Below are positions 1 to 5,640 of a DNA stretch of 6,220 nucleotides, one piece after another. How positions within the stretch are numbered: the first letter of the stretch is position 1; each line of letters opens with the position of its first letter. Below the pieces are notes generated by a model. It was given only the letters and a program-made list of their open reading frames with translations. It had not been told where the DNA came from and did not search any database. The stretch lies in the NCBI GenBank assembly GCA_025998475.1, contig BNVZ01000081.1:1-6220 (forward strand), in the 5' to 3' direction. The position numbers were made by a program, and so were the translations under genes. Source of the DNA: Endomicrobiia bacterium. GTDB lineage: Bacteria > Elusimicrobiota > Endomicrobiia > Endomicrobiales > Endomicrobiaceae.

Positions 1-158
1 GAGTTAAATAGAAAGATTTATCAGATGATTATAGTAGAAAACATTAAAGTATTTGTTAAAAGGTTCAAAATAGTCTAAAAGATAGATAAGTAATAGCAAA
101 AGACGCTTTGGACTGCGATTTAACTCAAGGTTCAGGTATTTGTAATTCTAAAATTTAA
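1..158 (+). pseudogene. C-terminal remnant of an IS5-type DDE transposase (frameshifted)
   Basis: Three adjacent + frames carry successive pieces of one protein end. The first frame (from base 1 to the TAA at 76-78) contains VENIKVFVKRFKIV. The second (about 95-142) contains KRRFGLRFNSRFRYL, and the third ends with GICNSKI before the TAA at 156-158. Together they resemble the C-terminus of IS5/DDE-type transposases, where a conserved VEN/VER helix with basic residues is followed by a basic stretch, then GLRFNL and GIYN-like residues. That is recognition from family knowledge, not from a search. At least two frameshifts and an in-frame stop make it non-functional, and the catalytic part lies outside the window or is lost. 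In an intact element this enzyme would cut and rejoin the IS ends. No terminal inverted repeat could be identified downstream. Confidence 0.62.
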
Positions 159-290
159 TACTCAAGTTGTGCAAGAGGTTTAATAAGATACATGGCAAAT
201 ACAGATTTAGGAGGACTTGATAGAATACGTACAAACACCATGGTTTCCATGTCTTTGTTTGACAGGGGTCCGATATGTTATGAAATTCTC

Positions 291-421
291 ACGACACAAA
301 CGCATGAAAGCTTTTTTGATTCTTGAGCGTCGCTGTTGGTGGTGCTAAATAATAGTCTATGGAATTTGCTCAAGTTTAAAATCAGTCGTCTCAAGAAATT
401 TTTTTCATACGTTTGCCGTAA
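291..421 (+). repeat. Dispersed ~130-bp repeat, copy 1
   Basis: This segment aligns colinearly, in the same orientation, with 4106-4238. Shared landmarks are an ACAAAC-C-CAT block (near 296 and 4111), a T-rich TTTTTTGATT block, AGTCTAT (354 and 4170), AATTTGCT, TAAAATCAGT, CTCAAGAA and TTTGCCGT. The distance from the first block to AGTCTAT is the same within 1 nt in both copies. The 3' half (354-421) is the better conserved, at about four bases in five by eye. Neither strand has a convincing reading frame. It could be a non-autonomous mobile sequence, an intergenic repeat family or a shared gene relic. Confidence 0.62.
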
Positions 422-438
422 TGAGATTCTACAAAAGG

Positions 439-463
439 TATCTTTTTTGATAAAAAAAAGATA
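439..463. repeat. AT-rich inverted repeat (hairpin)
   Basis: TATCTTTTTT (439-448) is complementary to AAAAAAGATA (454-463), giving a 10-bp stem with a 5-nt loop. A TATAAT hexamer overlaps the right arm at 462-467 but has no recognisable -35. The stem is made almost entirely of A-T pairs, so it may be only sequence composition. Confidence 0.4.
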
Positions 464-488
464 TAATTTCTTTGAAGGATACAGATAA

Positions 489-724
489 GCCTTTACTTGG
501 TGTACGAAAGATGAAAGTAAAGGACGTTTTTTTAAAGAGAGTGATAAATTAATTGAAGTAAGAGCAAAATATAGGATTTGCTAGAGAGATTAAACAAGTA
601 TGCAGATTGGTCAATGTTCTAAAAGCTGCTTAAGGAACCCACAACTCAAAGGGCATTTGAGGGCAGATTTAAACAGCAGGGTAGATATGTTTACATCCTT
701 TAAGACTTAAGTAAGAACAAGTAG
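489..724 (+). pseudogene. Decayed reading frame of unknown family
   Basis: A 31-codon open stretch (489-581) reads as a plausible charged protein segment including DESKGRFFKESDKLIEV, with a TGG TGT (Trp-Cys) near its start. The plausible reading then moves to another frame from about 575, containing DLLERLNKYADWSMF and, after a TAA at 620-622, KEPTTQRAFEGRFKQQG and YVYIL before a TAA at 701-703. The pieces have normal amino-acid composition and few stops, which fits a recently broken gene with one frameshift and one or two nonsense mutations. I do not recognise the family. It is not ribosomal protein S12 (rpsL), which would be the expected neighbour here. Chance open frames remain possible. 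Confidence 0.4.
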
Positions 725-746
725 AGAAATAAACAAAAGAAATGCA

Positions 747-752
747 TATAAT
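747..752 (+). promoter_or_regulatory. Candidate -10 box (TATAAT) upstream of rpsG
   Basis: A perfect TATAAT lies 23 nt before the chosen rpsG start and would place transcription initiation near 759, just ahead of the Shine-Dalgarno. No good -35 hexamer is visible 16-18 nt upstream, and the area is AT-rich, so a chance match is possible. A local promoter would make sense because no intact rpsL or other upstream gene could supply the transcript. Confidence 0.35.
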
Positions 753-761
753 TTATTTACA

Positions 762-768
762 AAGAGGT
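762..768 (+). promoter_or_regulatory. Ribosome binding site that fixes the rpsG start
   Basis: AAGAGGT ends 6 nt before the ATG at 775. This supports ATG 775 rather than the in-frame ATG at 742, whose extra 11 residues are unlike any S7 N-terminus. From 775 the protein begins MPRKA, as S7 proteins do. Confidence 0.75.
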
Positions 769-774
769 AAACTA

Positions 775-1254
775 ATGCCACGCAAAGCACTAAAGCCAAA
801 GGAGAAGAGAGCCTTGCCAAAACCAGATTCAAGATACGGTTCGGTGATTATAGCCAGATTCATAAGTAAACTCAATTTCGAGGGCAAAAAAAGTACGGCA
901 GAGTCAATTATTTATGATTCCTTTGATATAATGAAAGAAAAAACTGGCGAAGATCCGGTTGGAGTTTTTAACAAAGCTTTAGAAAATATAAGACCACTTC
1001 TGGAAGTAAGACCTCGTCGAGTTGGTGGGGCAACATATCAGGTGCCTATGGAAGTTCCTGCTGCTCGTTCTGTCACTCTTGCTATCAACTGGCTTATAGA
1101 AAGCGCGAGAAAAAAAACAGGAAAGCCTATGTGCGAAAAGCTTGCACAAGAACTTATTGACGGTAGCAAAAAAGAAGGAACTGCAATGAAAAAGAGAGAA
1201 GATACGCATAGAATGGCGGAGGCGAATAAGGCTTTTGCCCACTACCGCTGGTAA
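775..1254 (+). CDS. rpsG: 30S ribosomal protein S7
   Basis: This encodes a 159-aa S7, close to the usual ~156 aa. S7 binds the 3' major domain of 16S rRNA, nucleates assembly of the 30S head and lines the E-site/mRNA exit channel. The sequence shows the family hallmarks in order: an N-terminal MPR, FEGKKSTAES (about 35-44), the rRNA-binding beta-hairpin RRVGGATYQVP (81-91), and the strongly conserved C-terminus KKREDTHRMAEANKAF ending in HYRW (up to 159). The start at ATG 775 is chosen from the Shine-Dalgarno at 762-768. TAA (1252-1254) is followed directly by an in-frame TAG. S7 is normally co-transcribed with rpsL upstream and fusA downstream. Here the upstream 740 nt hold only debris and fusA begins 751 nt later, so the operon is loosened or split. 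The gene itself looks fully intact. Confidence 0.97.
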   Translation: MPRKALKPKEKRALPKPDSRYGSVIIARFISKLNFEGKKSTAESIIYDSFDIMKEKTGEDPVGVFNKALENIRPLLEVRPRRVGGATYQVPMEVPAARSVTLAINWLIESARKKTGKPMCEKLAQELIDGSKKEGTAMKKREDTHRMAEANKAFAHYRW

Positions 1255-1319
1255 TAGCTAGAGCTTGTCTTTTGAAAAGCCATCGTTCGTTTGTCCTTGA
1301 AAGTAGTGCTTGTCTTTCC

Positions 1320-1395
1320 GAGTTTATACTTCGTTACACAACGACTTGCGTACATAGTGACGTGCGCGGCGTCGTTGCAAGCCTCGTCTAGACTC
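1320..1395. repeat. 76-bp imperfect palindrome able to form a long hairpin
   Basis: GAGT at 1320 and ACTC ending at 1395 bound a nearly symmetric sequence. The inner stems are CAACGAC (1339-1345) with GTCGTTG (1371-1377), and GCGTAC (1348-1353) with GTGCGC (1362-1367, one G-T wobble), closed by an 8-nt loop ATAGTGAC. The outer arms (1320-1338 and 1378-1395) also pair discontinuously. The segment is much richer in G and C than its surroundings. It begins 65 nt after the rpsG stop and lacks a T-tract, so it is not a typical intrinsic terminator. It could be an extragenic palindromic repeat, a MITE-like element or an RNA processing or stability structure. Confidence 0.68.
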
Positions 1396-1422
1396 AAAAT
1401 TCTTTGCGCGTTGAGCTTTGTT

Positions 1423-1454
1423 TTTTGAATTTTTGCTTAGCAAAAAGTTCAAAA
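1423..1454. repeat. Hairpin with a single-base bulge
   Basis: TTTTGAATTTTTGC (1423-1436) pairs with GCAAAAA (1440-1446) and TTCAAAA (1448-1454), leaving a 3-nt loop TTA and one bulged G at 1447. The stem is 14 bp. Flanking GAGC (1412-1416 area) and GCTTC (1456-1460) may extend it. It follows the 76-bp palindrome by 27 nt and may be part of the same element. No T-run follows. Confidence 0.6.
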
Positions 1455-1506
1455 CGCTTCATTCTCTAACACACAGAGGTTTATGCTGGTCATGTTTGTT
1501 TGTTTA

Positions 1507-1553
1507 ACATCTAACTTGGATGTCCGTTTTTACGGGCGTGACTACGTATAGTC
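1507..1553. repeat. Three small hairpins in a row
   Basis: ACATC/GATGT (1507-1511 and 1519-1523), CCGT/ACGG (1524-1527 and 1532-1535, T4 loop) and GACTA/TAGTC (1540-1544 and 1549-1553, 4-nt loop) follow one another almost without gap. Each stem is only 4-5 bp, so individually they are weak; the back-to-back arrangement is the notable point. Confidence 0.35.
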
Positions 1554-1682
1554 TAATTAGGGGAAGGGATACATAGCAAAAAACAGGGGTAAAAAATTGT
1601 GAAAACAAAAACAAAAGCGGTACTAGTATGCGATTGGTACAGTCGGGGAGCTAGGATAAAATAAGTTTTAGATATAAAAATT

Positions 1683-1734
1683 TTCAATGAACCTCCGCAC
1701 AGCAAGACGTGCGGTATCAGCGGAGGAAATTGAA
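1683..1734. repeat. Nested inverted repeats forming alternative stems
   Basis: The outer arms TTCAAT (1683-1688) and ATTGAA (1729-1734) flank CCTCCGC (1692-1698) and GCGGAGG (1720-1726). Inside, CCGCAC (1695-1700) also pairs perfectly with GTGCGG (1709-1714) across an 8-nt loop. The CCGC at 1695-1698 can pair with only one of the two GCGG partners at a time, so the long and short hairpins exclude each other. It lies 272 nt upstream of fusA. No ligand-binding class of RNA is recognised. Confidence 0.55.
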
Positions 1735-1995
1735 GAGCTGTAATTGTTCTTGCTCAAAGTCTATGTTTGCAGCGTTACCAAATTTCTTTTGTTATTTGAA
1801 TTACTATTACAACGCTAAATATTACCAAATATAGCTTTTCTTATGCTTTTAGGCGTTACACAAAATGATAGTGTATCTTATATGCACTATGCTGTCTGCT
1901 TTTTCAAGCGTTTCCATAGCCTAATTGTACTACTTTAAGCGCTTCCCTCATGGCTTGCTTGGGGCAATAGTTTAACAATAAAATAAAAATAAAAA

Positions 1996-2000
1996 AAGGA
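1996..2000 (+). promoter_or_regulatory. Ribosome binding site of fusA
   Basis: AAGGA lies 5 nt before ATG 2006 in an A-rich leader. The protein from this ATG begins [15 protein letters not shown], a standard EF-G N-terminus, so the start is secure. TTGCTT at 1955-1960 could be a -35, but no matching -10 is convincing. Confidence 0.7.
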
Positions 2001-2005
2001 ATAAA

Positions 2006-4084
2006 ATGACTAGAGAATATTCTTTAAGTAAAGTTAGAAATTTTGGAATTGCGGCTCATATCGATGCCGGCAAAACAACAACTACAGAAAGAATTCTGTA
2101 CTATACTGGAAAAACTCATAAAATTGGTGAAGTTCATGAAGGCGCTGCAACTATGGATTGGATGGAACAAGAAAGAGAAAGAGGTATCACAATTACTTCA
2201 GCCGCAACGTACTGCCAATGGCAGGATATGCAGTTTAATATTATCGATACACCAGGACACGTTGATTTTACAGCAGAAGTTGAAAGATCGTTGAGAGTTT
2301 TGGACGGAGCAGTTGTAGTATTTGATTCAGGCAATGGTGTTGAACCTCAATCTGAAACTGTTTGGAGACAGGCTGATAAATACGGTGTTCCAAGAATTGT
2401 TTTCTCAAATAAAATGGACAGGATAGGAGCAGATTTCTTTATGGTTGTAAATGATATAAGAGAAAAGCTTGGTGCAGTTCCTCTTCCTATTCAAATTCCT
2501 ATCGGAGCGGAATCAAGTTTTCAAGGCGTTGTTGATTTAGTGGAAATGAAAGCTCATATTTGGTCAGGCGAAGAACTTGGTGCAAAATTTGACATAAAGG
2601 ATATTCCTACAGAGTTAGAAGAGAAAGCTCGTCATACGCATGCTGAGATGATAGAACTTCTTGCAGATTACAGTGATGATGTTATGAATAATTTTATGGA
2701 AGGGAAAGAGTCTAGCCCATCTCAGATAAAACAGGCAATCAGAAATGCAACTCTTCAAATAAAGTTAATACCGGTTCTTTGCGGAACGGCATTTAAAAAC
2801 AAAGGTGTGCAGCCTATGCTTGACGCGGTTTGCGATTATTTGCCGTCTCCTTTAGATAGAAAGGCGTTCAAAGGGATAAATCCTAAAACAGAGGAATCGG
2901 ACAACAGAGAGGTTGACGATAAAGCTCCTTTTAGCGCTCTTGCGTTTAAAATTCAGGCGGATCCTTACATCGGAAAACTTACATATTTTAGGGTGTATTC
3001 AGGAACCTTGGAAAGTGGTTCATACGTTTATAATCCAGCTAAAAATACAAAAGAAAGAATTTCTCGTATAGTCCGTATGCATTCGAATAATAGAGAAGAG
3101 ATTAAATCTGTAAATGCGGGAGATATTGCAGCAGCGGTAGGTTTGAAAAACACGACTACTGGCGATACTCTTTGTGACGAAGAAAATCCAATATTGCTTG
3201 AGTCTATGGATTTTCCGGAACCAGTTATTGATGTTGCAATTGAACCTAAATCTAAGGCCGACGAAGAAAAACTTGGCGTTGCTTTGAGCAGACTTGCAGA
3301 AGAAGATCCTACGTTTAGAGTTAGAACAAATGAAGAAACCGGCCAGACGATTATTGCAGGTATGGGCGAACTTCATCTTGAAATTCTTGTTGACAGAATG
3401 AAAAGAGAATTTAACGTTCAGGCAAATGTTGGAAGACCACAGGTTGCTTACAGAGAAACAATTAAGAAGTCTCAGAAAGCTGAAGCAAAATATATCAGAC
3501 AGACAGGCGGACGCGGACAGTACGGACACGTTGTACTTACTGTTGAGTCTCAAGAGCCCGGCAAAGGTTATGAATTTGTAAACAAGATTGTCGGCGGTGT
3601 AATTCCAAGAGAATATATACCTGCAATCGATAAAGGCATCAAAGAAGCCATGACTTCGGGGACATTGGCAGGGTATCCTGTAGTGGATGTAAAAGTAACT
3701 GTTATAGACGGTTCTTTCCACGAGGTCGACTCATCGGAAATAGCGTTTAAGATAGCTGGTTCTATGGCTTTTAAAGATGCGTGCAAAAAAGCAAATCCTG
3801 TTATTTTGGAACCTATAATGAAAGCAGAAGTGATTGTTCCAGAAGAGTATATGGGTGATGTAATTGGTGATTTAAATTCAAGACGTGGTAAAATATCAAG
3901 CATGGATTCTAAAAACAAAGTGCAGCATATTAAGGCGAGCGTACCTTTGGCGGAAATGTTCGGATACTCAACATCTCTTCGTTCTCTTACGCAAGGAAGA
4001 GGAAACTATGGTATGGAGCCTTCACATTATGAAGAAGTGCCAAAACAGATTGCCGACAGAATATTAGAAAAAACAGAGCGATAG
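2006..4084 (+). CDS. fusA: Translation elongation factor G (EF-G)
   Basis: This encodes a complete 692-aa EF-G, the translational GTPase that moves tRNAs and mRNA through the ribosome and helps recycle it with RRF. All GTPase motifs are present: AHIDAGKT (17-24, P-loop), RGIT (59-62, switch I), DTPGH (81-85), NKMD (135-138) and CGTA (259-262, G5). Domain II follows from about 290 and domain III from about 400. Domain IV includes GGRGQYGHV (501-509) and the tip sequence FHEVDSSE with His572, matching the tip histidine of domain IV needed for translocation; domain V runs to the C-terminus. The length is close to the classical form (about 690-704 aa), with no truncation. The stop TAG is at 4082-4084. 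It stands 751 nt from rpsG and about 2 kb from tuf, so it may need its own promoter. Long open frames on the opposite strand here are shadows of its codon bias. Confidence 0.99.
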   Translation: MTREYSLSKVRNFGIAAHIDAGKTTTTERILYYTGKTHKIGEVHEGAATMDWMEQERERGITITSAATYCQWQDMQFNIIDTPGHVDFTAEVERSLRVLDGAVVVFDSGNGVEPQSETVWRQADKYGVPRIVFSNKMDRIGADFFMVVNDIREKLGAVPLPIQIPIGAESSFQGVVDLVEMKAHIWSGEELGAKFDIKDIPTELEEKARHTHAEMIELLADYSDDVMNNFMEGKESSPSQIKQAIRNATLQIKLIPVLCGTAFKNKGVQPMLDAVCDYLPSPLDRKAFKGINPKTEESDNREVDDKAPFSALAFKIQADPYIGKLTYFRVYSGTLESGSYVYNPAKNTKERISRIVRMHSNNREEIKSVNAGDIAAAVGLKNTTTGDTLCDEENPILLESMDFPEPVIDVAIEPKSKADEEKLGVALSRLAEEDPTFRVRTNEETGQTIIAGMGELHLEILVDRMKREFNVQANVGRPQVAYRETIKKSQKAEAKYIRQTGGRGQYGHVVLTVESQEPGKGYEFVNKIVGGVIPREYIPAIDKGIKEAMTSGTLAGYPVVDVKVTVIDGSFHEVDSSEIAFKIAGSMAFKDACKKANPVILEPIMKAEVIVPEEYMGDVIGDLNSRRGKISSMDSKNKVQHIKASVPLAEMFGYSTSLRSLTQGRGNYGMEPSHYEEVPKQIADRILEKTER

Positions 4085-4089
4085 TCAAA

Positions 4090-4147
4090 CAACTTTAAGG
4101 GGAGTTGGGACAAACACATAAGGGTTTTTTTTGATTTTTTGTTTGTC
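4090..4147 (+). terminator. Weak stem-loops and T-tracts after fusA (possible terminator)
   Basis: CAACT (4090-4094) pairs with AGTTG (4103-4107). Next, GACAAAC (4109-4115) pairs with GTTTGTC (4141-4147) around a 25-nt loop containing T8 (4125-4132) and T6 (4135-4140). The T-tracts lie inside the second loop and well after the first stem, so this is not a textbook intrinsic terminator. It overlaps dispersed repeat copy 2. Confidence 0.28.
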
Positions 4148-4238
4148 GCAGGCAGTACCCCCAGGTTGCAGTCTATGAAATTTGCTTTGAGTCTAAAATC
4201 AGTTGCCTCAAGAATTTTTCGTGTATTTGCCGTGTCAA
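4106..4238 (+). repeat. Dispersed ~130-bp repeat, copy 2
   Basis: This is colinear with 291-421 and in the same orientation, with the same block order and spacing. It begins only ~20 nt beyond the fusA stop. The middle (4148-4169) is the least similar part; the 3' half from AGTCTAT (4170) is best conserved. A minus-strand frame is open across it into the end of fusA but is not conserved as an open frame in copy 1, which argues against coding. Confidence 0.62.
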
Positions 4239-4282
4239 TTTTAAGCTTGTTCTGGTAATTGATGTTGATTTTATGATAAGAT

Positions 4283-4640
4283 GGTGGAAAGCAAGATCGG
4301 TATGGTACATAGTTCAGCATGATAAATAAAAAACCTGCATGCAAGGATCATGGGTTTTTAGACAGGCCTGTTGGGAGAACTATTACGAGAGAAGTAAAAA
4401 CTCTGGGCAGAAAAAGGAAAGTAATCATGAAACTAAAAACAATATTAAGCGCATTTGTTTTATTTGTTTTCGTCTTGGGTTCGTGCAAAGATTGTCCTGA
4501 TCATATGAGTCGTTATGCCGAAAAAAATGCCAGAGATGTGTTAGCTGATGCCGAAAAAGTGCAGAATAAGGCTGAAAGTGTCGCAATGACCGATAAAAAT
4601 GCTGCAAAGTATTGGCGTGACGCACAAAATGCTTGGCTTG
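4283..4640 (+). repeat. Tandem duplication, unit A (leader plus lipoprotein 5' half)
   Basis: Unit A matches unit B (4741-5118) through the leader and the first ~70 codons. The leader shares ATAGTTCAGCA, GATAAATAAAAAACCTGC and ACTATTACGAGAGAAGTAAA; the gene shares a near-identical block around CCGAAAAAGTGCAGAATAAG and GCTGCAAAGTATTGG. The offset between copies is 457 bp in the leader and 468 bp at the start codon, because of small insertions and deletions. Conservation of the leader as well as the gene shows that the whole transcription unit was duplicated. Confidence 0.85.
4329..4359 (+). promoter_or_regulatory. Leader stem-loop conserved between both lipoprotein copies
   Basis: AAAAACC (4329-4335) pairs with GGTTTTT (4353-4359) around a 17-nt loop, about 70 nt before the lipoprotein start. 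In unit B the equivalent arms are AAAAACC and GGTTTC, so a shorter stem remains. It might be a 5' UTR structure or attenuator; duplication alone also explains the conservation. No convincing promoter hexamers were found ahead of it. Confidence 0.3.
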
Positions 4641-4726
4641 AGCTCGAGAAAGTTGCTAATGCTAAAGCTGAGATGGCTAAAGCTAAGGTTAATGAGGCTG
4701 AAGTAAGATATGGAAGTAAGATATGA
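4427..4726 (+). CDS. Small helical lipoprotein, copy A
   Basis: This encodes a 99-aa protein with a clear lipoprotein signal peptide: MKLK, a hydrophobic core (ILSAFVLFVFVL) and the lipobox LGSC with Cys20 as the lipid-modified residue. The mature part (about 80 aa) is rich in Ala, Glu and Lys, including AEKVQNKAESVAMTD and ELEKVANAKAEMAKAKVNEAE, and should be a long helix or coiled coil. It would sit on a membrane facing the periplasm; the function is unknown. A structural resemblance to Lpp-like murein lipoproteins is only an analogy. ATG 4427 is chosen because AGGAAA (4415-4420) precedes it by 6 nt and the signal peptide starts there; an upstream in-frame ATG at 4319 would bury the signal. 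The last codons come from a 13-bp tandem duplication. It is shorter than the repaired copy B (163 aa), so it may lack a C-terminal region. Confidence 0.82.
   Translation: MKLKTILSAFVLFVFVLGSCKDCPDHMSRYAEKNARDVLADAEKVQNKAESVAMTDKNAAKYWRDAQNAWLELEKVANAKAEMAKAKVNEAEVRYGSKI
4700..4725 (+). repeat. Perfect 13-bp tandem duplication at the 3' end of copy A
   Basis: GAAGTAAGATATG occurs twice in direct succession (4700-4712 and 4713-4725). It supplies the last residues VRYGSKI and the stop of copy A. Thirteen is not a multiple of three, so the duplication changed the reading frame at the end of the gene, although a stop lies nearby in either version. Confidence 0.9.
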
Positions 4727-4740
4727 TTGATTATAATATA

Positions 4741-5118
4741 GTGGAAGACAAGCTTGGTATGGTAAATAGTTCAGCAAGATAAATAAAAAACCTGCTTGTA
4801 AGAATCATGGTTTCTAGACAGACCTATTAGGAGGACTATTACGAGAGAAGTAAAAACTCTGGACAGAAAAAGGAGAGCAACAAGAAGAGCAATCATGAAA
4901 CTAAAAATAGTATTAAGTGCGTTTGTTTTATTTGGCTTCGCCTTAGGTTCGTGCAAAGGTTGTCCTTGTCCTGAGAGTCGTATTGATAAACTCGGCAAAG
5001 TAGCCCGAGAAGCGGAAGCTGAGGCCGAAAAAGTGCAGAATAAGGCTGAAAGTGTCGCAATGACCGATGTAAATGCTGCAAAGTATTGGTATGACGTGCG
5101 TGCATGATGCCTGGCTTA
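4741..5118 (+). repeat. Tandem duplication, unit B
   Basis: This is the second copy of the leader-plus-gene unit starting at 4283. Relative to A it has a 1-nt deletion in the leader near 4810, a 12-nt tandem duplication between Shine-Dalgarno and start, a few extra codons after the lipobox (including EAEAEA) and a 4-nt duplication near 5096. After 5118 the two copies diverge. Confidence 0.85.
4871..4892 (+). promoter_or_regulatory. Displaced Shine-Dalgarno of lipoprotein copy B
   Basis: AGGAG (4871-4875) is followed by AGAGCAA at 4874-4880 and again at 4886-4892, exactly 12 nt apart. Copy A has a single unit there. The extra 12 nt put AGGAG 19 nt before ATG 4895 instead of 6-9 nt, leaving only a weak AAGAAGAG close to the start. 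Translation of copy B should therefore be poor. Confidence 0.65.
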
Positions 5119-5390
5119 AGGCCAAAGGTGCTTGGACTGAGTTTAAGGATGAGAGCGTTAGGGGGCTGAACAGAGCAAAACAATATGAATCTAGTCTCGA
5201 CTTTAAGCATTTTTGTGACAATAGCAAGACGCAGAGCGAGAAGAATGATGAGGTGAGGAGCGCTGAGCGTAATGTTAGGCTCGAGGAAGTAAATGTTGAG
5301 TTCGGAAAAAAAAAGGAAGCTGCAGCTGAAGATAAGGTTAGGCATGCTAAATTTAGGGTTGAGGAGGCTGCAAAGATGAAGAAGAATTAA
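4895..5390 (+). pseudogene. Helical lipoprotein, copy B, broken by a 4-bp duplication
   Basis: The gene starts with the same signal as copy A (MKLKIVLSAFVLFGFALGSC, Cys20 lipobox), followed by KGCPCPE and a charged helix, and stops at TGA 5105-5107 after 70 codons. Directly before the stop, GTGC is repeated (5096-5099 and 5100-5103). Removing one GTGC restores alignment with copy A (D-V-H-D-A-W-L against D-A-Q-N-A-W-L) and one open frame to TAA 5388-5390, giving 163 aa. The restored C-terminal part is Lys/Glu/Ala-rich (for example EEVNVEFGKKKEAAAEDK) and contains nine A residues at 5306-5314. The breakage looks recent, because the downstream frame has no further lesion. A truncated 70-aa lipoprotein may still be made. 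Sequencing error or recoding at GCA-TGA are alternatives. Function unknown. Confidence 0.75.
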
Positions 5391-5394
5391 ATAG

Positions 5395-5537
5395 CTAGAA
5401 GAAGCTAAGACTTGAGGAGATTGAAATTGAAAAAGCTAAAAGCTCAAAGAATGTAGCTGACTGAAGTGGAGATGATAAGCAGTGCAAGCAACACACTCAA
5501 AGTAGCTCAAAGTGACCTTCAAGCATTAGCTTTTTAG
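5395..5537 (+). pseudogene. Decayed coiled-coil coding debris after copy B
   Basis: Helix-like Glu/Lys/Ala-rich fragments run on through all three + frames: LEEAK (5395-5409), then LEEIEIEKAKSSKNVAD (5411-5461), then EVEMISSASNTLKVAQSDLQ ending at TAG 5535-5537. The composition matches the lipoprotein family next to it. It may be the former C-terminal extension of copy B or the tail of a third duplicated copy without its 5' end. At least two frameshifts rule out function as a single protein. Confidence 0.5.
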
Positions 5538-5640
5538 GCAAATAGATTGCAAACAGGGTCTGTCTAAAGACTCTTATCAAGCAAAACCACTGTTGTGTGA
5601 TGACAGGATCGGATATTATCGGCAATAGTTAAGCAGATAG

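Larger units (their letters stand above)
1255..2005. other. Long gene-free spacer between rpsG and fusA
   Basis: No credible gene was found in these 751 nt; the structured elements inside are listed separately. The minus strand from about 1435 down to 1251 is open, but it lies across the palindrome and continues into the antisense of the rpsG stop. Short protein-like runs on the minus strand occur around 1830-1965 (for example METLEKADSIVHIRYT) and are broken by stops and frame changes. On the + strand, MNLRTARRAVSAEEIEEL (1687-1740) is a short open run that overlaps a hairpin. These may be gene relics, and none can be named. Confidence 0.6.

Noticed and set aside
192..329. 46-codon + frame starting at ATG 192
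   Set aside because: AAGAGG is 13 nt from the ATG, which is too far, and its second half lies in the dispersed repeat. No family resemblance is visible.
742..774. Upstream in-frame ATG that would lengthen S7 by 11 residues
   Set aside because: No Shine-Dalgarno precedes it, the extra residues do not resemble an S7 N-terminus, and AAGAGGT is correctly placed for ATG 775.
979..1242. Minus-strand open frame within rpsG
   Set aside because: It lies entirely antisense to conserved S7 codons.
1251..1435. Minus-strand open stretch across the palindrome downstream of rpsG
   Set aside because: The inverted-repeat symmetry explains the sequence better; there is no start with a ribosome binding site, and it runs into the antisense of the rpsG end.
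1616..1660. Resemblance to group II intron domain V (TATGCGATTGG followed by ACAGTCGGGG)
   Set aside because: The conserved stem, bulge and catalytic triad cannot be folded, and no intron-encoded protein remnant is nearby.
3020..3918. Long minus-strand open frames inside fusA
   Set aside because: They are antisense shadows of a conserved gene with biased codons, and their translations are low-complexity and unlike known proteins.
4319..4426. Upstream in-frame ATG that would lengthen lipoprotein copy A by 36 residues
   Set aside because: It would place a basic extension before the signal peptide, and the frame is broken by a 1-nt deletion in the matching leader of unit B. The short REVKTL-like frame shared by both copies is explained by the duplication.
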